Assembly (NCBI RefSeq): GCF_024704385.1
Contig: NZ_JAJDFX010000002.1
Span: forward strand, 1,922,001 to 1,986,000
Source: Cellulomonas sp. P24
Lineage (GTDB): Bacteria; Actinomycetota; Actinomycetes; Actinomycetales; Cellulomonadaceae
Length of the DNA: 64,000 nt
Direction: 5' to 3'
The notes under the pieces are model-generated. The model was not told the DNA's origin, made no database searches, and saw nothing but the letters and a program-made list of their open reading frames with translations. The first letter of the stretch is position 1, and each line of letters opens with the position of its first letter. Shown here in pieces: positions 52,406-60,195 of this stretch. Made by a program: the position numbers and the translations under genes.

Positions 52406-53962
52406 CTATGCGCCGGCCGAGGCTGTCTTCTGCTGGATCCCGATGATCACGAACTCAGCGGGCTTGAGCGGGGCGAAGCCGATCTGGATGTTCACGATCC
52501 CGCGGTCGATGTCGTACTGCGTCGTGGTCTCCTCGTCGCACCGCACGAAGTACGCGTCGCGCGGAGACGCCCCCTGGAACGCACCACGCCAGAAGAGGTC
52601 CTGCATGAACGCCCCGACGGACGTGCGGATCTGCGACCACAGCGGCCGGTCGTTCGGTTCGAACACGACCCACTGGGTCCCGCGGTACAGGCTCTCCTCG
52701 AGGAACAGCGCGAGCCGCCGCACCGGGACGTAGCGGTACTCGTCCGCGAGCCGGTCCGAGCCCCGCAGGGTGCGGGCACCCCACACGACCGGTCCGATGC
52801 CGCGGAAGCTGCGCAGCGCGTTGAGTCCGAGCGGGTTGATCTGCCCGTTCTCGTCGTCGGTGAGCGGGACGCTGAGCCCGACGACGCCGCTGAGCCCGGC
52901 GTCGGTGCCGGCGGGGGCCTTCCACACCCCGCGCGTCGCGTCGGTGCGCGAGTACACGCCGGCGACGGCGCCGCTCGCGACGAACGCGTCGGTCGCGCCG
53001 CCGCGCAACGGGTCGGGGCGCAGGATCCGCGGGAAGTACACCGCGACGTTCCGGGTGTCGGTGCCGGAGAGCCCGGCCGTGGTCTTGGTCCACGTCTCCA
53101 CGGTGCCGAGCGTCTCGGTGCTGGGCGGGTCGACCAGGAGGAACGCCCGGTGCTTGACGGCGAACGCCGCCGCGTCGGCCCACACCGCCGACGGCACCTC
53201 GGACCCGGGCGTCGGCGGCGGGATCACCAGCAGGTTGAACAGGTCGGCCTTGAGCAGCGCGTAGAGGCCGACCTTGTTCGCCTCGGCATCGGCCGCGGAG
53301 GTGTACGAGTCCGCGTCCGGGGCATCACCGTCGTCCCCCTCGTCGGCGACCGCGACCGTGTACGGCGTGACGCCGACCTCGTGGCGTCGCTCACCGGGAC
53401 GGGTGCTCGGCAGCGTCCCGGTGACCCGGACGAGCGCGGACGCGAGCAGGACGTGGTCGAGCCGTCGCGGACCGTCGACGACCGTCACGTTGACGTACGC
53501 CTCGGTCTGCCCGCCGGAGGTGAGGATCAGGGTGAACAGGTCTCCCGCGGTGACCCCGGAGCCCTGGGACTCGGCGATCTCCGTCGCGTCGGCGGCGTCG
53601 GGGTACTCGACCCACACGGTGAGGTCGTTGGCCCACACGCCCGGTCCGACCGCGGTGAGCGTCGTCGCGTCGACGTCGACCGTCGCGGTCGCGGCGTTCT
53701 TCGCGACGCGCACGACGAGCGCCTGGGAGCCCCCGTTGAGGAAGAAGTCCCGCACGGCGTAGCCGAGCCCGCTCAGGCGCCACAGCCCGCCGAACCGCCG
53801 CTCGAAGTCCGCGAAGCTGCTGATCGGGACGGGTTCGTCGACCGGGCCGCGGGCTGCGCGCCCGACGAACGCGGTGATCGAGGTGGCCACCCCGGTCAGC
53901 GTCCGGCTCCCCGAGGGGATCTCGGTGACGTAGACCCCGGGGTAGGTCGTGGTGATCGACAT
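52406..53962 (-). CDS. eCIS contractile sheath protein (Cis2-like)
   Basis: Sheath subunit whose contraction drives the tube, 518 residues. The N-terminus TTTYPGVYVTEIPSGSRTL is the classic sheath opening, followed by VATSITAFVGRAARGPVDEPV and YAVRDFFLNGGSQALVVRVA. The C-terminal domain carries GVVGLSVPLTDDENGQINPLGLNALRSF and ALFLEESLYRGTQWVVFEPND, ending with NIQIGFAPLKPAEFVII (runs split). One sheath gene only. ATG 53962 has GAAGGAG in front. First gene of arm B, preceded by a SARP-type box. Confidence 0.95.
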   Translation of the reverse strand: MSITTTYPGVYVTEIPSGSRTLTGVATSITAFVGRAARGPVDEPVPISSFADFERRFGGLWRLSGLGYAVRDFFLNGGSQALVVRVAKNAATATVDVDATTLTAVGPGVWANDLTVWVEYPDAADATEIAESQGSGVTAGDLFTLILTSGGQTEAYVNVTVVDGPRRLDHVLLASALVRVTGTLPSTRPGERRHEVGVTPYTVAVADEGDDGDAPDADSYTSAADAEANKVGLYALLKADLFNLLVIPPPTPGSEVPSAVWADAAAFAVKHRAFLLVDPPSTETLGTVETWTKTTAGLSGTDTRNVAVYFPRILRPDPLRGGATDAFVASGAVAGVYSRTDATRGVWKAPAGTDAGLSGVVGLSVPLTDDENGQINPLGLNALRSFRGIGPVVWGARTLRGSDRLADEYRYVPVRRLALFLEESLYRGTQWVVFEPNDRPLWSQIRTSVGAFMQDLFWRGAFQGASPRDAYFVRCDEETTTQYDIDRGIVNIQIGFAPLKPAEFVIIGIQQKTASAGA

Positions 53963-54010
53963 GGTGACTCCTTCGAGGGTGCTGCTCCCGCTGCGGTGGA
54001 CCTCAGCCGC

Positions 54011-54053
54011 ACCTTCGCGCGCAGTCGTCACGGGTGCGTCACCGGGGCGTCAA
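54011..54053 (-). promoter_or_regulatory. SARP box and promoter of eCIS arm B (sheath)
   Basis: On the minus strand TTGACGC (54053-54047), GTGACGC (54042-54036) and GTGACGA (54031-54025) follow each other at exact 11-base spacing. Eight bases later comes GAAGGT (54016-54011), a weak -10 of the A-at-2/T-at-6 type. The layout matches the box in front of arm A. A transcript from here would have a leader of about 40 bases with a good ribosome binding site. Confidence 0.72.
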
Positions 54054-54102
54054 CCCGCCGCCCGGTCATGCAGGACGGGCGCGGACCGGTGGCGCGGGGC
54101 GG

Positions 54103-54145
54103 GTGACGTCGCAGTGATGCGGTGGTGACGGTCGCGGCGCAGCCT
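54103..54145 (+). promoter_or_regulatory. SARP box and promoter of the 54189 gene
   Basis: GTGACGT (54103-54109), GTGATGC (54114-54120) and GTGACGG (54125-54131) again at exact 11-base spacing on the plus strand, with CAGCCT (54140-54145) eight bases after the last. It lies back to back with the sheath box, so both divergent genes could be switched on together. Confidence 0.7.
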
Positions 54146-54188
54146 GGCGACCATCACGGCCGGACGGCCGACACCGAAGGAGGTCCGC

Positions 54189-54593
54189 ATGGTCCAGGTG
54201 CAGCTCACCGCCCAGCTCAGGGTCCAGGGCGGTCCGACCCTCGCCGTCGGCTCGACGCTCACCCCCGAGTCGTACACGTTCGCGTCCGTCGTGCTGGACG
54301 CCGCCGGTGGCGCGGCGGCCGAGCAGGACGTCCCGCTGCTCCCCGACACGAGCACGGTCGTCCTGCTCGCCGTCAACGCCCACCTGGCGGACGGCACGGC
54401 GGCGACCGTCACGCTCACCCCGCAGAACGGCGCCACCTCGGGGACCGCCCTCGAGGTCGCCGGGACCCTTGTCGTGGCCCACGCCGGCGTGCTCGGCGCC
54501 ATGGTCACCGACGGCCCGCGGAGCGTGACGGTCGCCAACGCCGGGACGTCCCCGGTGACGGTGGACGTCCTCGCGGCCCTCGACCCGGCCTGA
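54189..54593 (+). CDS. Unknown small beta-rich protein, candidate eCIS regulon member
   Basis: A 134-residue protein starting MVQVQLTAQLRVQGGPTLAV. It is composed of alternating short strands and turns (STLTPESYTFASVVLDAAGG, GPRSVTVANAGTSPVTVDVL), no cysteine, no signal peptide and no membrane helix, suggesting a single beta-sandwich. A strong AAGGAGGTCCGC precedes the ATG. It is divergent from the sheath gene and has its own SARP-type box. I do not recognise a family; a particle-associated protein or a co-regulated cargo are both possible. Confidence 0.75.
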   Translation: MVQVQLTAQLRVQGGPTLAVGSTLTPESYTFASVVLDAAGGAAAEQDVPLLPDTSTVVLLAVNAHLADGTAATVTLTPQNGATSGTALEVAGTLVVAHAGVLGAMVTDGPRSVTVANAGTSPVTVDVLAALDPA

Positions 54594-54653
54594 CCGGGGT
54601 CCGTCCGCGCGCCAGGGGCGACCGTCACGGCAGTCGCGCTTAGACTCACGCAG

Positions 54654-54950
54654 GTGATCTTCAAGTCAGTCGGCGACGGTCGGCCCTACCCGGACCACGG
54701 GTACGAGACGACCAAGCAGTGGTCGGAGATCGCACCGCGCCAGGTTCGGCTCGACGAGCTCATCACGACCAAGCGCACCCTGAACCTCGACACGCTGCTC
54801 TCCGACGACTCCACGTTCTACGGTGATCTCTTCGCCCACGTCGTGGAGTGGCGCGGTGTCCTGTACCTCGAGGACGGCCTGCATCGCGCCGTCCGCGCCG
54901 CCCTCCAGCAGCGTGCCTTCCTGCACGCCCGAGTCCTGGTGATCTCCTGA
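54654..54950 (+). CDS. Conserved small actinobacterial protein (unknown function)
   Basis: A 98-residue soluble protein (IFKSVGDGRPYPDHGYETTK, then RQVRLDELITTKRTLNLDTLL and ending ARVLVIS). I recall near-identical proteins across Actinobacteria next to LytR_C genes, sometimes labelled VapB-family antitoxin; I see no toxin partner here, so I leave the function open. GTG 54654 has no ribosome binding site, but TAGACT (54641-54646) sits seven bases upstream, a typical -10 for a leaderless message. One base separates its stop from the next gene. Confidence 0.8.
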   Translation: MIFKSVGDGRPYPDHGYETTKQWSEIAPRQVRLDELITTKRTLNLDTLLSDDSTFYGDLFAHVVEWRGVLYLEDGLHRAVRAALQQRAFLHARVLVIS

Positions 54951-54951
54951 G

Positions 54952-55617
54952 ATGACGACCCGCGACCCCGCGCGCCAGCGCGTCCTCCGTCACCGTCACA
55001 AGCGCGAGCGCCAGGCCGTGATCTTCGGCGGGCTCATCGCCGGGCTCGCCGTGTCGGCGTTCCTCGCGGCAGCGATCTACTCCGGCACGATCACGCCGCC
55101 GTTCGCCCGCGGGTTCTCGTCCGACGCACCGAAGGTCGCGATCGACTCCCCGGTGCCGTGCCCGCCCAAGGACACCAAGCCGCTCGCCTACAAGGACGTC
55201 CAGGTCAACGTCCTCAACGCGACCAAGACCTCCGGGCTGGCCGGGGCGACCGCCACGAACCTCACCGCGCGCGGTTTCACGGTGCTCGGGACCGGGAACT
55301 ACCCGACGGCCGTCCCCGACAGCGCACGGATCATGTTCGGCGCCAACGGCCTCGTCGCGGCGTACACGGTCGCGGCCCAGTTCGACAAGCCGTCCCTCGT
55401 GCTGGACGCCCGGACCGACGCCACGGTGGACATCGCCGTCGGTGACCTCTTCACGAGCCTCCTCGCGCCGGACAAGGTCGCGGTGTCCCCGGACGCCCCG
55501 CTCCAGGCGTACGCCGGCTGCGTGCCGATCGCCTCGATCACCCCCGCGCCGGCCCCCACGGTGAACACCAACGCAGGCGGGGACGGCGCCACCACCCCGG
55601 CGACGCCCGCAGGCTGA
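54952..55617 (+). CDS. LytR_C-domain membrane protein
   Basis: A 221-residue protein with a basic cytoplasmic N-terminus (RQRVLRHRHKRERQ), one membrane helix (AVIFGGLIAGLAVSAFLAAA) and an extracytoplasmic LytR_C domain (about 75-185: VQVNVLNATKTSGLAGATATNL, GFTVLGTGNYP, LVLDARTDATVDIAVGDLF). LytR_C domains accompany wall-glycopolymer ligases but lack the catalytic domain here; the role is unknown. A Pro/Thr/Ala-rich tail follows. In a two-gene unit with the small conserved protein. Confidence 0.88.
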   Translation: MTTRDPARQRVLRHRHKRERQAVIFGGLIAGLAVSAFLAAAIYSGTITPPFARGFSSDAPKVAIDSPVPCPPKDTKPLAYKDVQVNVLNATKTSGLAGATATNLTARGFTVLGTGNYPTAVPDSARIMFGANGLVAAYTVAAQFDKPSLVLDARTDATVDIAVGDLFTSLLAPDKVAVSPDAPLQAYAGCVPIASITPAPAPTVNTNAGGDGATTPATPAG

Positions 55618-55646
55618 CCCGCCGCCCCCTGCCCGCGGACGACGAC

Positions 55647-55682
55647 GGCCCTGCTCCGGCGCGATCGCGTCGGAGCAGGGCC
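55647..55682. terminator. Bidirectional hairpin terminator
   Basis: Perfect 12-base stem GGCCCTGCTCCG / CGGAGCAGGGCC with a 12-base loop that is itself palindromic (GCGATCGC). It lies between two convergent genes, the LytR_C gene and the uracil permease gene, and would serve both. No T-tract, as usual in high-GC genomes. Confidence 0.85.
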
Positions 55683-55689
55683 GTGTGCG

Positions 55690-57054
55690 TCAGTGCGCGG
55701 CTGCGAGCTCGTCCCCGCCGGGGACGGAGGCCGGGCTCGCCGGCTCGTCATGGGTGCCCCGCCACGTGGCGACGCCCCGCATCACGTGGTAGGTCCCGAT
55801 CGCGGCTGCCGTCCCGAGCGCGATCCCGGCGAACGTCAGGTCGCCGGGCGTCCAGGTGAAGTTCGCGATCCCGACGATCAGCGCGACCGCGGCGGTCGTC
55901 AGGTTCACCGGGTTCGAGAAGTCCACCTTGTTCTGCACCCAGATCCGGGCGCCGAGGATGCCGATCATGCCGTAGAGCACCGTGGTCGCACCGCCGAGGA
56001 CCCCGGCCGGGATGGTCCCGATGACCGCACCGAACTTCGGCGACATGCTCAGCACGAGCGCCGTCGCCGCGGCGACCCAGTACGCGGCCGTCGAGTACAC
56101 CTTGGTGGCGGCCATGACGCCGATGTTCTCCGCGTACGTCGTCGTGCCGGACCCACCACCGAGACCCGCGAGGGTCGTGGCGATGCCGTCGGCGAGCAGC
56201 GCGCGGCCGGTGACCGGGTCGAGGTCCTTGCCGGTCATCGCCGCCACCGACTTCACGTGGCCCACGTTCTCGGCGATCAGCACGAACACCACCGGCACGA
56301 ACAGCCCGAGCACCGCGAGGTCGAAGGTCGGCGTCGTGAAGGTCGGCAGCCCGAACCAGCCCGCGTCGCGCACCGCGGTGAAGTCCACCTCGCCGCGCAG
56401 CACGGCGACGACGTACCCGACGAGGACCCCGACGAGGATCGACAGGCGCCCGAGGATCCCCTTGAACACGACCGTGACCAGGACGATCGCGAGCAGGGTC
56501 GCGAGACCGGTGAGCGGCGCGGCCCGGAACCCGTTGGTGCAGGACTCGACGATCTTCCCGTCGACGACGGACTGGTTGCACGTTCCCCACGCGACGGGCG
56601 CCAGGTTGAGACCGATCAGCGCGACGATCGTGCCGGTGACCACGGGCGGCATCACGATGTCGATCCAGCGGGAACCGGCCAGGTGGACCACGAGGCCGAC
56701 GACGGCGAGCAGCAGACCCGTGACCATGACCCCGCCGAGGGCCACGGACTTCCCGCCGGTGGCGGTCGCCGCGAGGATCGGCGCGATGAACGCGAAGCTC
56801 GACCCGAGGTAGCTCGGCACCCGGTTCCCCGTGATGAGCAGGAACGTCACGGTGCCGACGGCGGAGAAGAACAACGTGGTCGCGGGCGAGAACCCGGTGA
56901 GGATCGGCACCAGGAACGTCGCGCCGAACATCGCGACCACGTGCTGCATGCCGATGCCGATCGTGCGTGGCCAGCTCAGTCGCTCGTCCGGATTGACGAC
57001 GGCGCCAGGTGCGACGGTGCGGCCGTCGCCGTGAGTGCGCCAACCGATGCTCAT
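55690..57054 (-). CDS. Uracil/xanthine permease (NCS2 family)
   Basis: Nucleobase:proton symporter, 454 residues, about 14 membrane segments. UraA-type features: LSWPRTIGIGMQHVVAMFGATFLVPILTG at the start, TGNRVPSYLGSSFAFI, the motif VLIAENVGHVKSVAAMTG with the substrate/proton glutamate, GGSGTTTYAENIGVMAATKVYS (runs split) and AGVLGGATTVLYGMIG. These match UraA more than xanthine permeases. GAGGGGATCCCC precedes ATG 57054. It stands alone, ended by the hairpin at 55647. Confidence 0.92.
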   Translation of the reverse strand: MSIGWRTHGDGRTVAPGAVVNPDERLSWPRTIGIGMQHVVAMFGATFLVPILTGFSPATTLFFSAVGTVTFLLITGNRVPSYLGSSFAFIAPILAATATGGKSVALGGVMVTGLLLAVVGLVVHLAGSRWIDIVMPPVVTGTIVALIGLNLAPVAWGTCNQSVVDGKIVESCTNGFRAAPLTGLATLLAIVLVTVVFKGILGRLSILVGVLVGYVVAVLRGEVDFTAVRDAGWFGLPTFTTPTFDLAVLGLFVPVVFVLIAENVGHVKSVAAMTGKDLDPVTGRALLADGIATTLAGLGGGSGTTTYAENIGVMAATKVYSTAAYWVAAATALVLSMSPKFGAVIGTIPAGVLGGATTVLYGMIGILGARIWVQNKVDFSNPVNLTTAAVALIVGIANFTWTPGDLTFAGIALGTAAAIGTYHVMRGVATWRGTHDEPASPASVPGGDELAAAH

Positions 57055-57233
57055 GGGGATCCCCTCGTGTGTATCGTGTGGGCTCCCGGCGGCCGGTCCA
57101 TGCCGACGCGTCCGCTTCGCTGCAGGTGGCCCGGGGGCACCTTAGCGACCCAGCGGACTCACATGTTCCCGTGGGATGATTCCTGCAGCCGTGTCGTCTT
57201 CCCGATCGATGCGCCCGACCGAGCGAGGTGAGC

Positions 57234-57575
57234 GTGACCGAGCCCAGCAACGGCTACCCGCCTCCTGGGAGCTCCGTGACGTACTCCACCCGGCCGACGA
57301 ACGTCGCCGCGATCGTCAGCCTGGTCGCGGGGATCTGCGGGTTCAACGTCCTTCCCCTCGTCGGGTCGATCGTCGCGGTCACCGCCGGCCACCGGGCCCG
57401 CAACCAGATCGCGCGCACCGGGGAGAGCGGCGCCCGGCTGGCGACGGCAGGGCTGTGGCTGGGGTACATCGGGCTCGTGCTCTTCCTCGCCGTCGTCGTC
57501 CTGTTCATCGCCTTCGTCACCGTGCTGCACACGAGCAGCTCGGTGCCGGCGCTGTCCTTCCCGAAGGTGGGGTGA
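57234..57575 (+). CDS. DUF4190 small membrane protein
   Basis: A 113-residue protein with a Pro/Gly/Ser-rich cytoplasmic start and two membrane helices (NVAAIVSLVAGICGF... LPLVGSIVAVTAGHRARNQI and LWLGYIGLVLFLAVVVLFIAF). The GHRARNQIARTGESGARLATAGLWLGY pattern, split here, is the DUF4190 signature, common and uncharacterised in Actinobacteria. GTG 57234 is chosen because GAGGTGAGC lies just before it; GTG 57228 is inside that site. Confidence 0.85.
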   Translation: MTEPSNGYPPPGSSVTYSTRPTNVAAIVSLVAGICGFNVLPLVGSIVAVTAGHRARNQIARTGESGARLATAGLWLGYIGLVLFLAVVVLFIAFVTVLHTSSSVPALSFPKVG

Positions 57576-57579
57576 CCGG

Positions 57580-58923
57580 TTGGCCCGCCTGATCCGCTCC
57601 CGCACCGCGCTCTGGGTGACGTTCGCCGTCGTCCACCTCTGGCTCATCTACGTCGGGGTGTTCCTCATCCGGGTCTCGACCTTCGGGGACGTCGACCTGT
57701 ACCGGCGCTGGGCCGAGTCCGGCCTCCTGTTCGGCATCTGGCCCGGCCTCGACGCCTCCTGGGTGTACCCCGTCGGTGCGTGGCTGCCGATCCTCATCCC
57801 GGCGGCCGTCTCGATCACCTCGCCGATCGCGTACGCGCTCGGGTGGTCGGCGCTCGTCGTCGTGCTCGACGTCGTCACGGTACGGGCGCTCAGCAACGCC
57901 TCCCCGCGCGACCGCGCGACCGGGCAGGACGCCGTTCCCGCCGACACCTCCGAGCTCGACGGTCGGCCCGAGTGGTACGCCAACCTCCCGGCGGGTCTCG
58001 ACGGTCAGCTCGGGGCCTGGGGCTGGCTCGCGTTCGTCGCCGCGCTCGGCCCCGTCGCGCTCGGTCGCCTCGACAGCATCATCGCGCCGCTCATGGTGCT
58101 CGCCCTGCTGGCCGCGTTCCGCCACCCGCGCGTCGCGAGCGCGCTGCTGACCGCCGGCGCGTGGATCAAGGTCGCACCGGGGGCCCTGTTGATCTCTCTC
58201 GCCGCAGCGACGAAGCGCCCGCTGCGTGACGTCGTCGTCCCCGCCGCGGCCGTCACCGCCGTGGTGGTCGCCGTGACCGCCGCCGTGGGTGGGCTCCCGT
58301 ACCTGGCGAGCTTCCTGGGCGACCAGGGGTCCCGTGGCCTGCAGGTGGAGGCGGTCGCCGCGACGCCCTGGCTCGTCGCCGGGCTGTTCACCCGCGCGGT
58401 CACGATCGCGTACAACCCGCAGATCATCACGTTCGAGATCACCGGGCCGGGGACGGCCGCGATCGCCTCGGTCCTGAACCCGGTGCTCGTGCTGGTCGTC
58501 GCCGCCGTCGCGGTGCTGCTCCTGGTCGCCCGTCGCCGCGGGGTGGACGTGCTGCTCCCGGGTGCGCTGGCCCTCGCGGTGACGCTGATCGTGACGGACA
58601 AGGTCGGGTCGCCCCAGTACATGACGTGGATCGCCCCGGCCATCGCCGTCGCGATCGCCACCCGGGCGCCGGGTCCGTGGTTCCGCCTCGGCTGGCTGAC
58701 GCTCGCCATCGGCGTCGCGACCCAGATCGTGTACCCGTGGCAGTACTCCCACATGCTGAACGGCAACCCGGTCATCACGACGATCCTCGTGTGGCGCAAC
58801 CTCTCTCTCGTCGTGCTGCTCGCCATGACCCTGACGATGCTCGTCCAGGCGGTCCGGCGGACCCGCACCGTGGTCGAGACCGACGCCGACGTGCATCGGA
58901 TGGCCCCGGCCGCGAGGCCGTGA
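57580..58923 (+). CDS. GT-C-type polyprenyl-phosphate mannosyltransferase-like protein
   Basis: Integral membrane glycosyltransferase candidate, 447 residues with about ten to twelve helices. It resembles GT87/DUF2029 proteins such as mycobacterial PimE: an early acidic GDVDLYRRWAESG loop (aspartates typical of the catalytic extracellular loop), GRLDSIIAPLMVLALLAAFR, TAGAWIKVAPGALLISL with the conserved WIK, and PQYMTWIAPAIAVA. The donor would be polyprenyl-phosphate-sugar; the acceptor is unknown. TTG 57580 with GGGGTGACCGG in front fits as start; stop overlaps the DUF1684 gene. Confidence 0.78.
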   Translation: MARLIRSRTALWVTFAVVHLWLIYVGVFLIRVSTFGDVDLYRRWAESGLLFGIWPGLDASWVYPVGAWLPILIPAAVSITSPIAYALGWSALVVVLDVVTVRALSNASPRDRATGQDAVPADTSELDGRPEWYANLPAGLDGQLGAWGWLAFVAALGPVALGRLDSIIAPLMVLALLAAFRHPRVASALLTAGAWIKVAPGALLISLAAATKRPLRDVVVPAAAVTAVVVAVTAAVGGLPYLASFLGDQGSRGLQVEAVAATPWLVAGLFTRAVTIAYNPQIITFEITGPGTAAIASVLNPVLVLVVAAVAVLLLVARRRGVDVLLPGALALAVTLIVTDKVGSPQYMTWIAPAIAVAIATRAPGPWFRLGWLTLAIGVATQIVYPWQYSHMLNGNPVITTILVWRNLSLVVLLAMTLTMLVQAVRRTRTVVETDADVHRMAPAARP

Positions 58924-59756
58924 CGGTCGAGCTGCTCGACGTCGTCGACTGGCGGCGTCGCGTCTTCGCGCTGTACCAGCAGGTGCGCGAGCTCGCCGGC
59001 GCCGACCCGGCGGCCGCGCACGCGCACTGGTGTGCCGTGCGGGACGACCTCGTCGGCGGTCACCCGGCCAGCCCGCTGCCCGTCGCGGCGCGCCGCACGT
59101 TCACCGGGCTCCCCGTCGCGCCCTACGACCCGGCCTACCGCTTCGAGGTCGAGATCGGACCGGCACCCGTCGGGGGGACGACGGGTGGACGACGCCGGGG
59201 TCGACCTGTCGCGCCCCACCCTGTCCGCGTGGTGACGGTCGACGGGGCGGGCGAGCTCGCGTCGGTGATCGGGGCCGTCGGCACCGCGGGGCCTGACGGG
59301 GCCGCGGGGCCTGATGGAACCGCGGGGCGTGCCGGGGCCGCGGTTGCGACGCCCGCGGACGCAGGGCCGGCGGCCGACGGCGGTCCGCTCGTCGACCCGG
59401 CCGGGCCCGATGGCGCGATCCCGTTCGCGCGGGTCGGCCGGGTCACGTTGGAAGGTCTCGGCACCCTCGACGTGTGGTCGCTCCGCTCGTACGGTGGCGG
59501 GGTGTTCCTGCCCGTCAAGGACGCGCTCGCCGGCACGCGCACCTACGGCGGTGGCCGGTACGTCCTCGACACCGTGAAGGGCGCCGACCTGGGCACGACG
59601 CGTGGGCGGACGCTCGTCGTGGACCTCAACTTCGCGTACAACCCGTCGTGCGCGTACGACCCGGCGTGGACGTGCCCGCTGCCTGCCGCCGGCAACGTGA
59701 TCGACGCTCCTGTGCCCGTCGGCGAGCTCGCGCCGCATGTCGGGGGCGCCCGCTAG
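58920..59756 (+). CDS. DUF1684 protein
   Basis: A 278-residue cytoplasmic protein of the DUF1684 family, whose function is not known. The family end is clear: YGGGVFLPVKDALAGTRTYGGGRY, then VVDLNFAYNPSCAYDPAWTCPLP, and near the start RRTFTGLPVAPYDPAYRFEVE (runs shortened). A Gly/Ala/Pro/Asp-rich insert of about 50 residues (AGPDGAAGPDG) interrupts the middle and is not usual for the family. GTG 58920 overlaps the previous stop as GTGA. Confidence 0.85.
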   Translation: MTVELLDVVDWRRRVFALYQQVRELAGADPAAAHAHWCAVRDDLVGGHPASPLPVAARRTFTGLPVAPYDPAYRFEVEIGPAPVGGTTGGRRRGRPVAPHPVRVVTVDGAGELASVIGAVGTAGPDGAAGPDGTAGRAGAAVATPADAGPAADGGPLVDPAGPDGAIPFARVGRVTLEGLGTLDVWSLRSYGGGVFLPVKDALAGTRTYGGGRYVLDTVKGADLGTTRGRTLVVDLNFAYNPSCAYDPAWTCPLPAAGNVIDAPVPVGELAPHVGGAR

Positions 59757-59766
59757 CGTCGGCGTC

Positions 59767-60195
59767 ATGAAGCCACGGATCCAGGAGATCGTCGTCGACT
59801 GCGCCGACCCCGAGGCGCTCGCCGAGTTCTGGGGGACGCTCCTTGAGGCGCCGTGGGCCGTGCGCGACCCCGACTGGGCCATGGTGGGCGCCGACCCGGT
59901 CCTGCTCGCGTTCCAGCGCGTGCCGGAGCCGAAGTCCTCCCCGAAGAACCGCCTGCACCTCGACGTCGCGGTGCCGGATGCCGCGTCGGCGATCGCGAAG
60001 GCCGTCGGCCTCGGCGCGCGCGAGCTCGGTTCCGGTGAGCTCGACGCCGACGGCGACGGCTACGTCGTGATGGCCGACCCCGAGGACAACGAGTTCTGCT
60101 TCGTGGTGGACACCGGCGGCGCGTGGGAGGGCGCGGCCCGGCAGGCGCTCGCCGAGGCGTCGGCCCGCCGTGGCACGGGTGCTACACCGCGCTGA
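59767..60195 (+). CDS. Glyoxalase/VOC-like protein
   Basis: A 142-residue protein of the glyoxalase-like (VOC) superfamily. Start RIQEIVVDCADPEALAEFW and the second half RLHLDVAVPDAASAI with DGYVVMADPEDNEFCFV are the repeated beta-alpha-beta-beta-beta units; DPEDNEFCFV is the typical C-terminal strand. Substrate unknown. It converges with uppP and their ends overlap by 14 bases (60182-60195), with no terminator between them. Confidence 0.87.
   Translation: MKPRIQEIVVDCADPEALAEFWGTLLEAPWAVRDPDWAMVGADPVLLAFQRVPEPKSSPKNRLHLDVAVPDAASAIAKAVGLGARELGSGELDADGDGYVVMADPEDNEFCFVVDTGGAWEGAARQALAEASARRGTGATPR

Noticed and set aside
54654-54950. VapB antitoxin of a toxin-antitoxin pair
   Set aside because: No toxin gene follows; the next gene is a LytR_C membrane protein. 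The label seems to be an annotation habit for this family.
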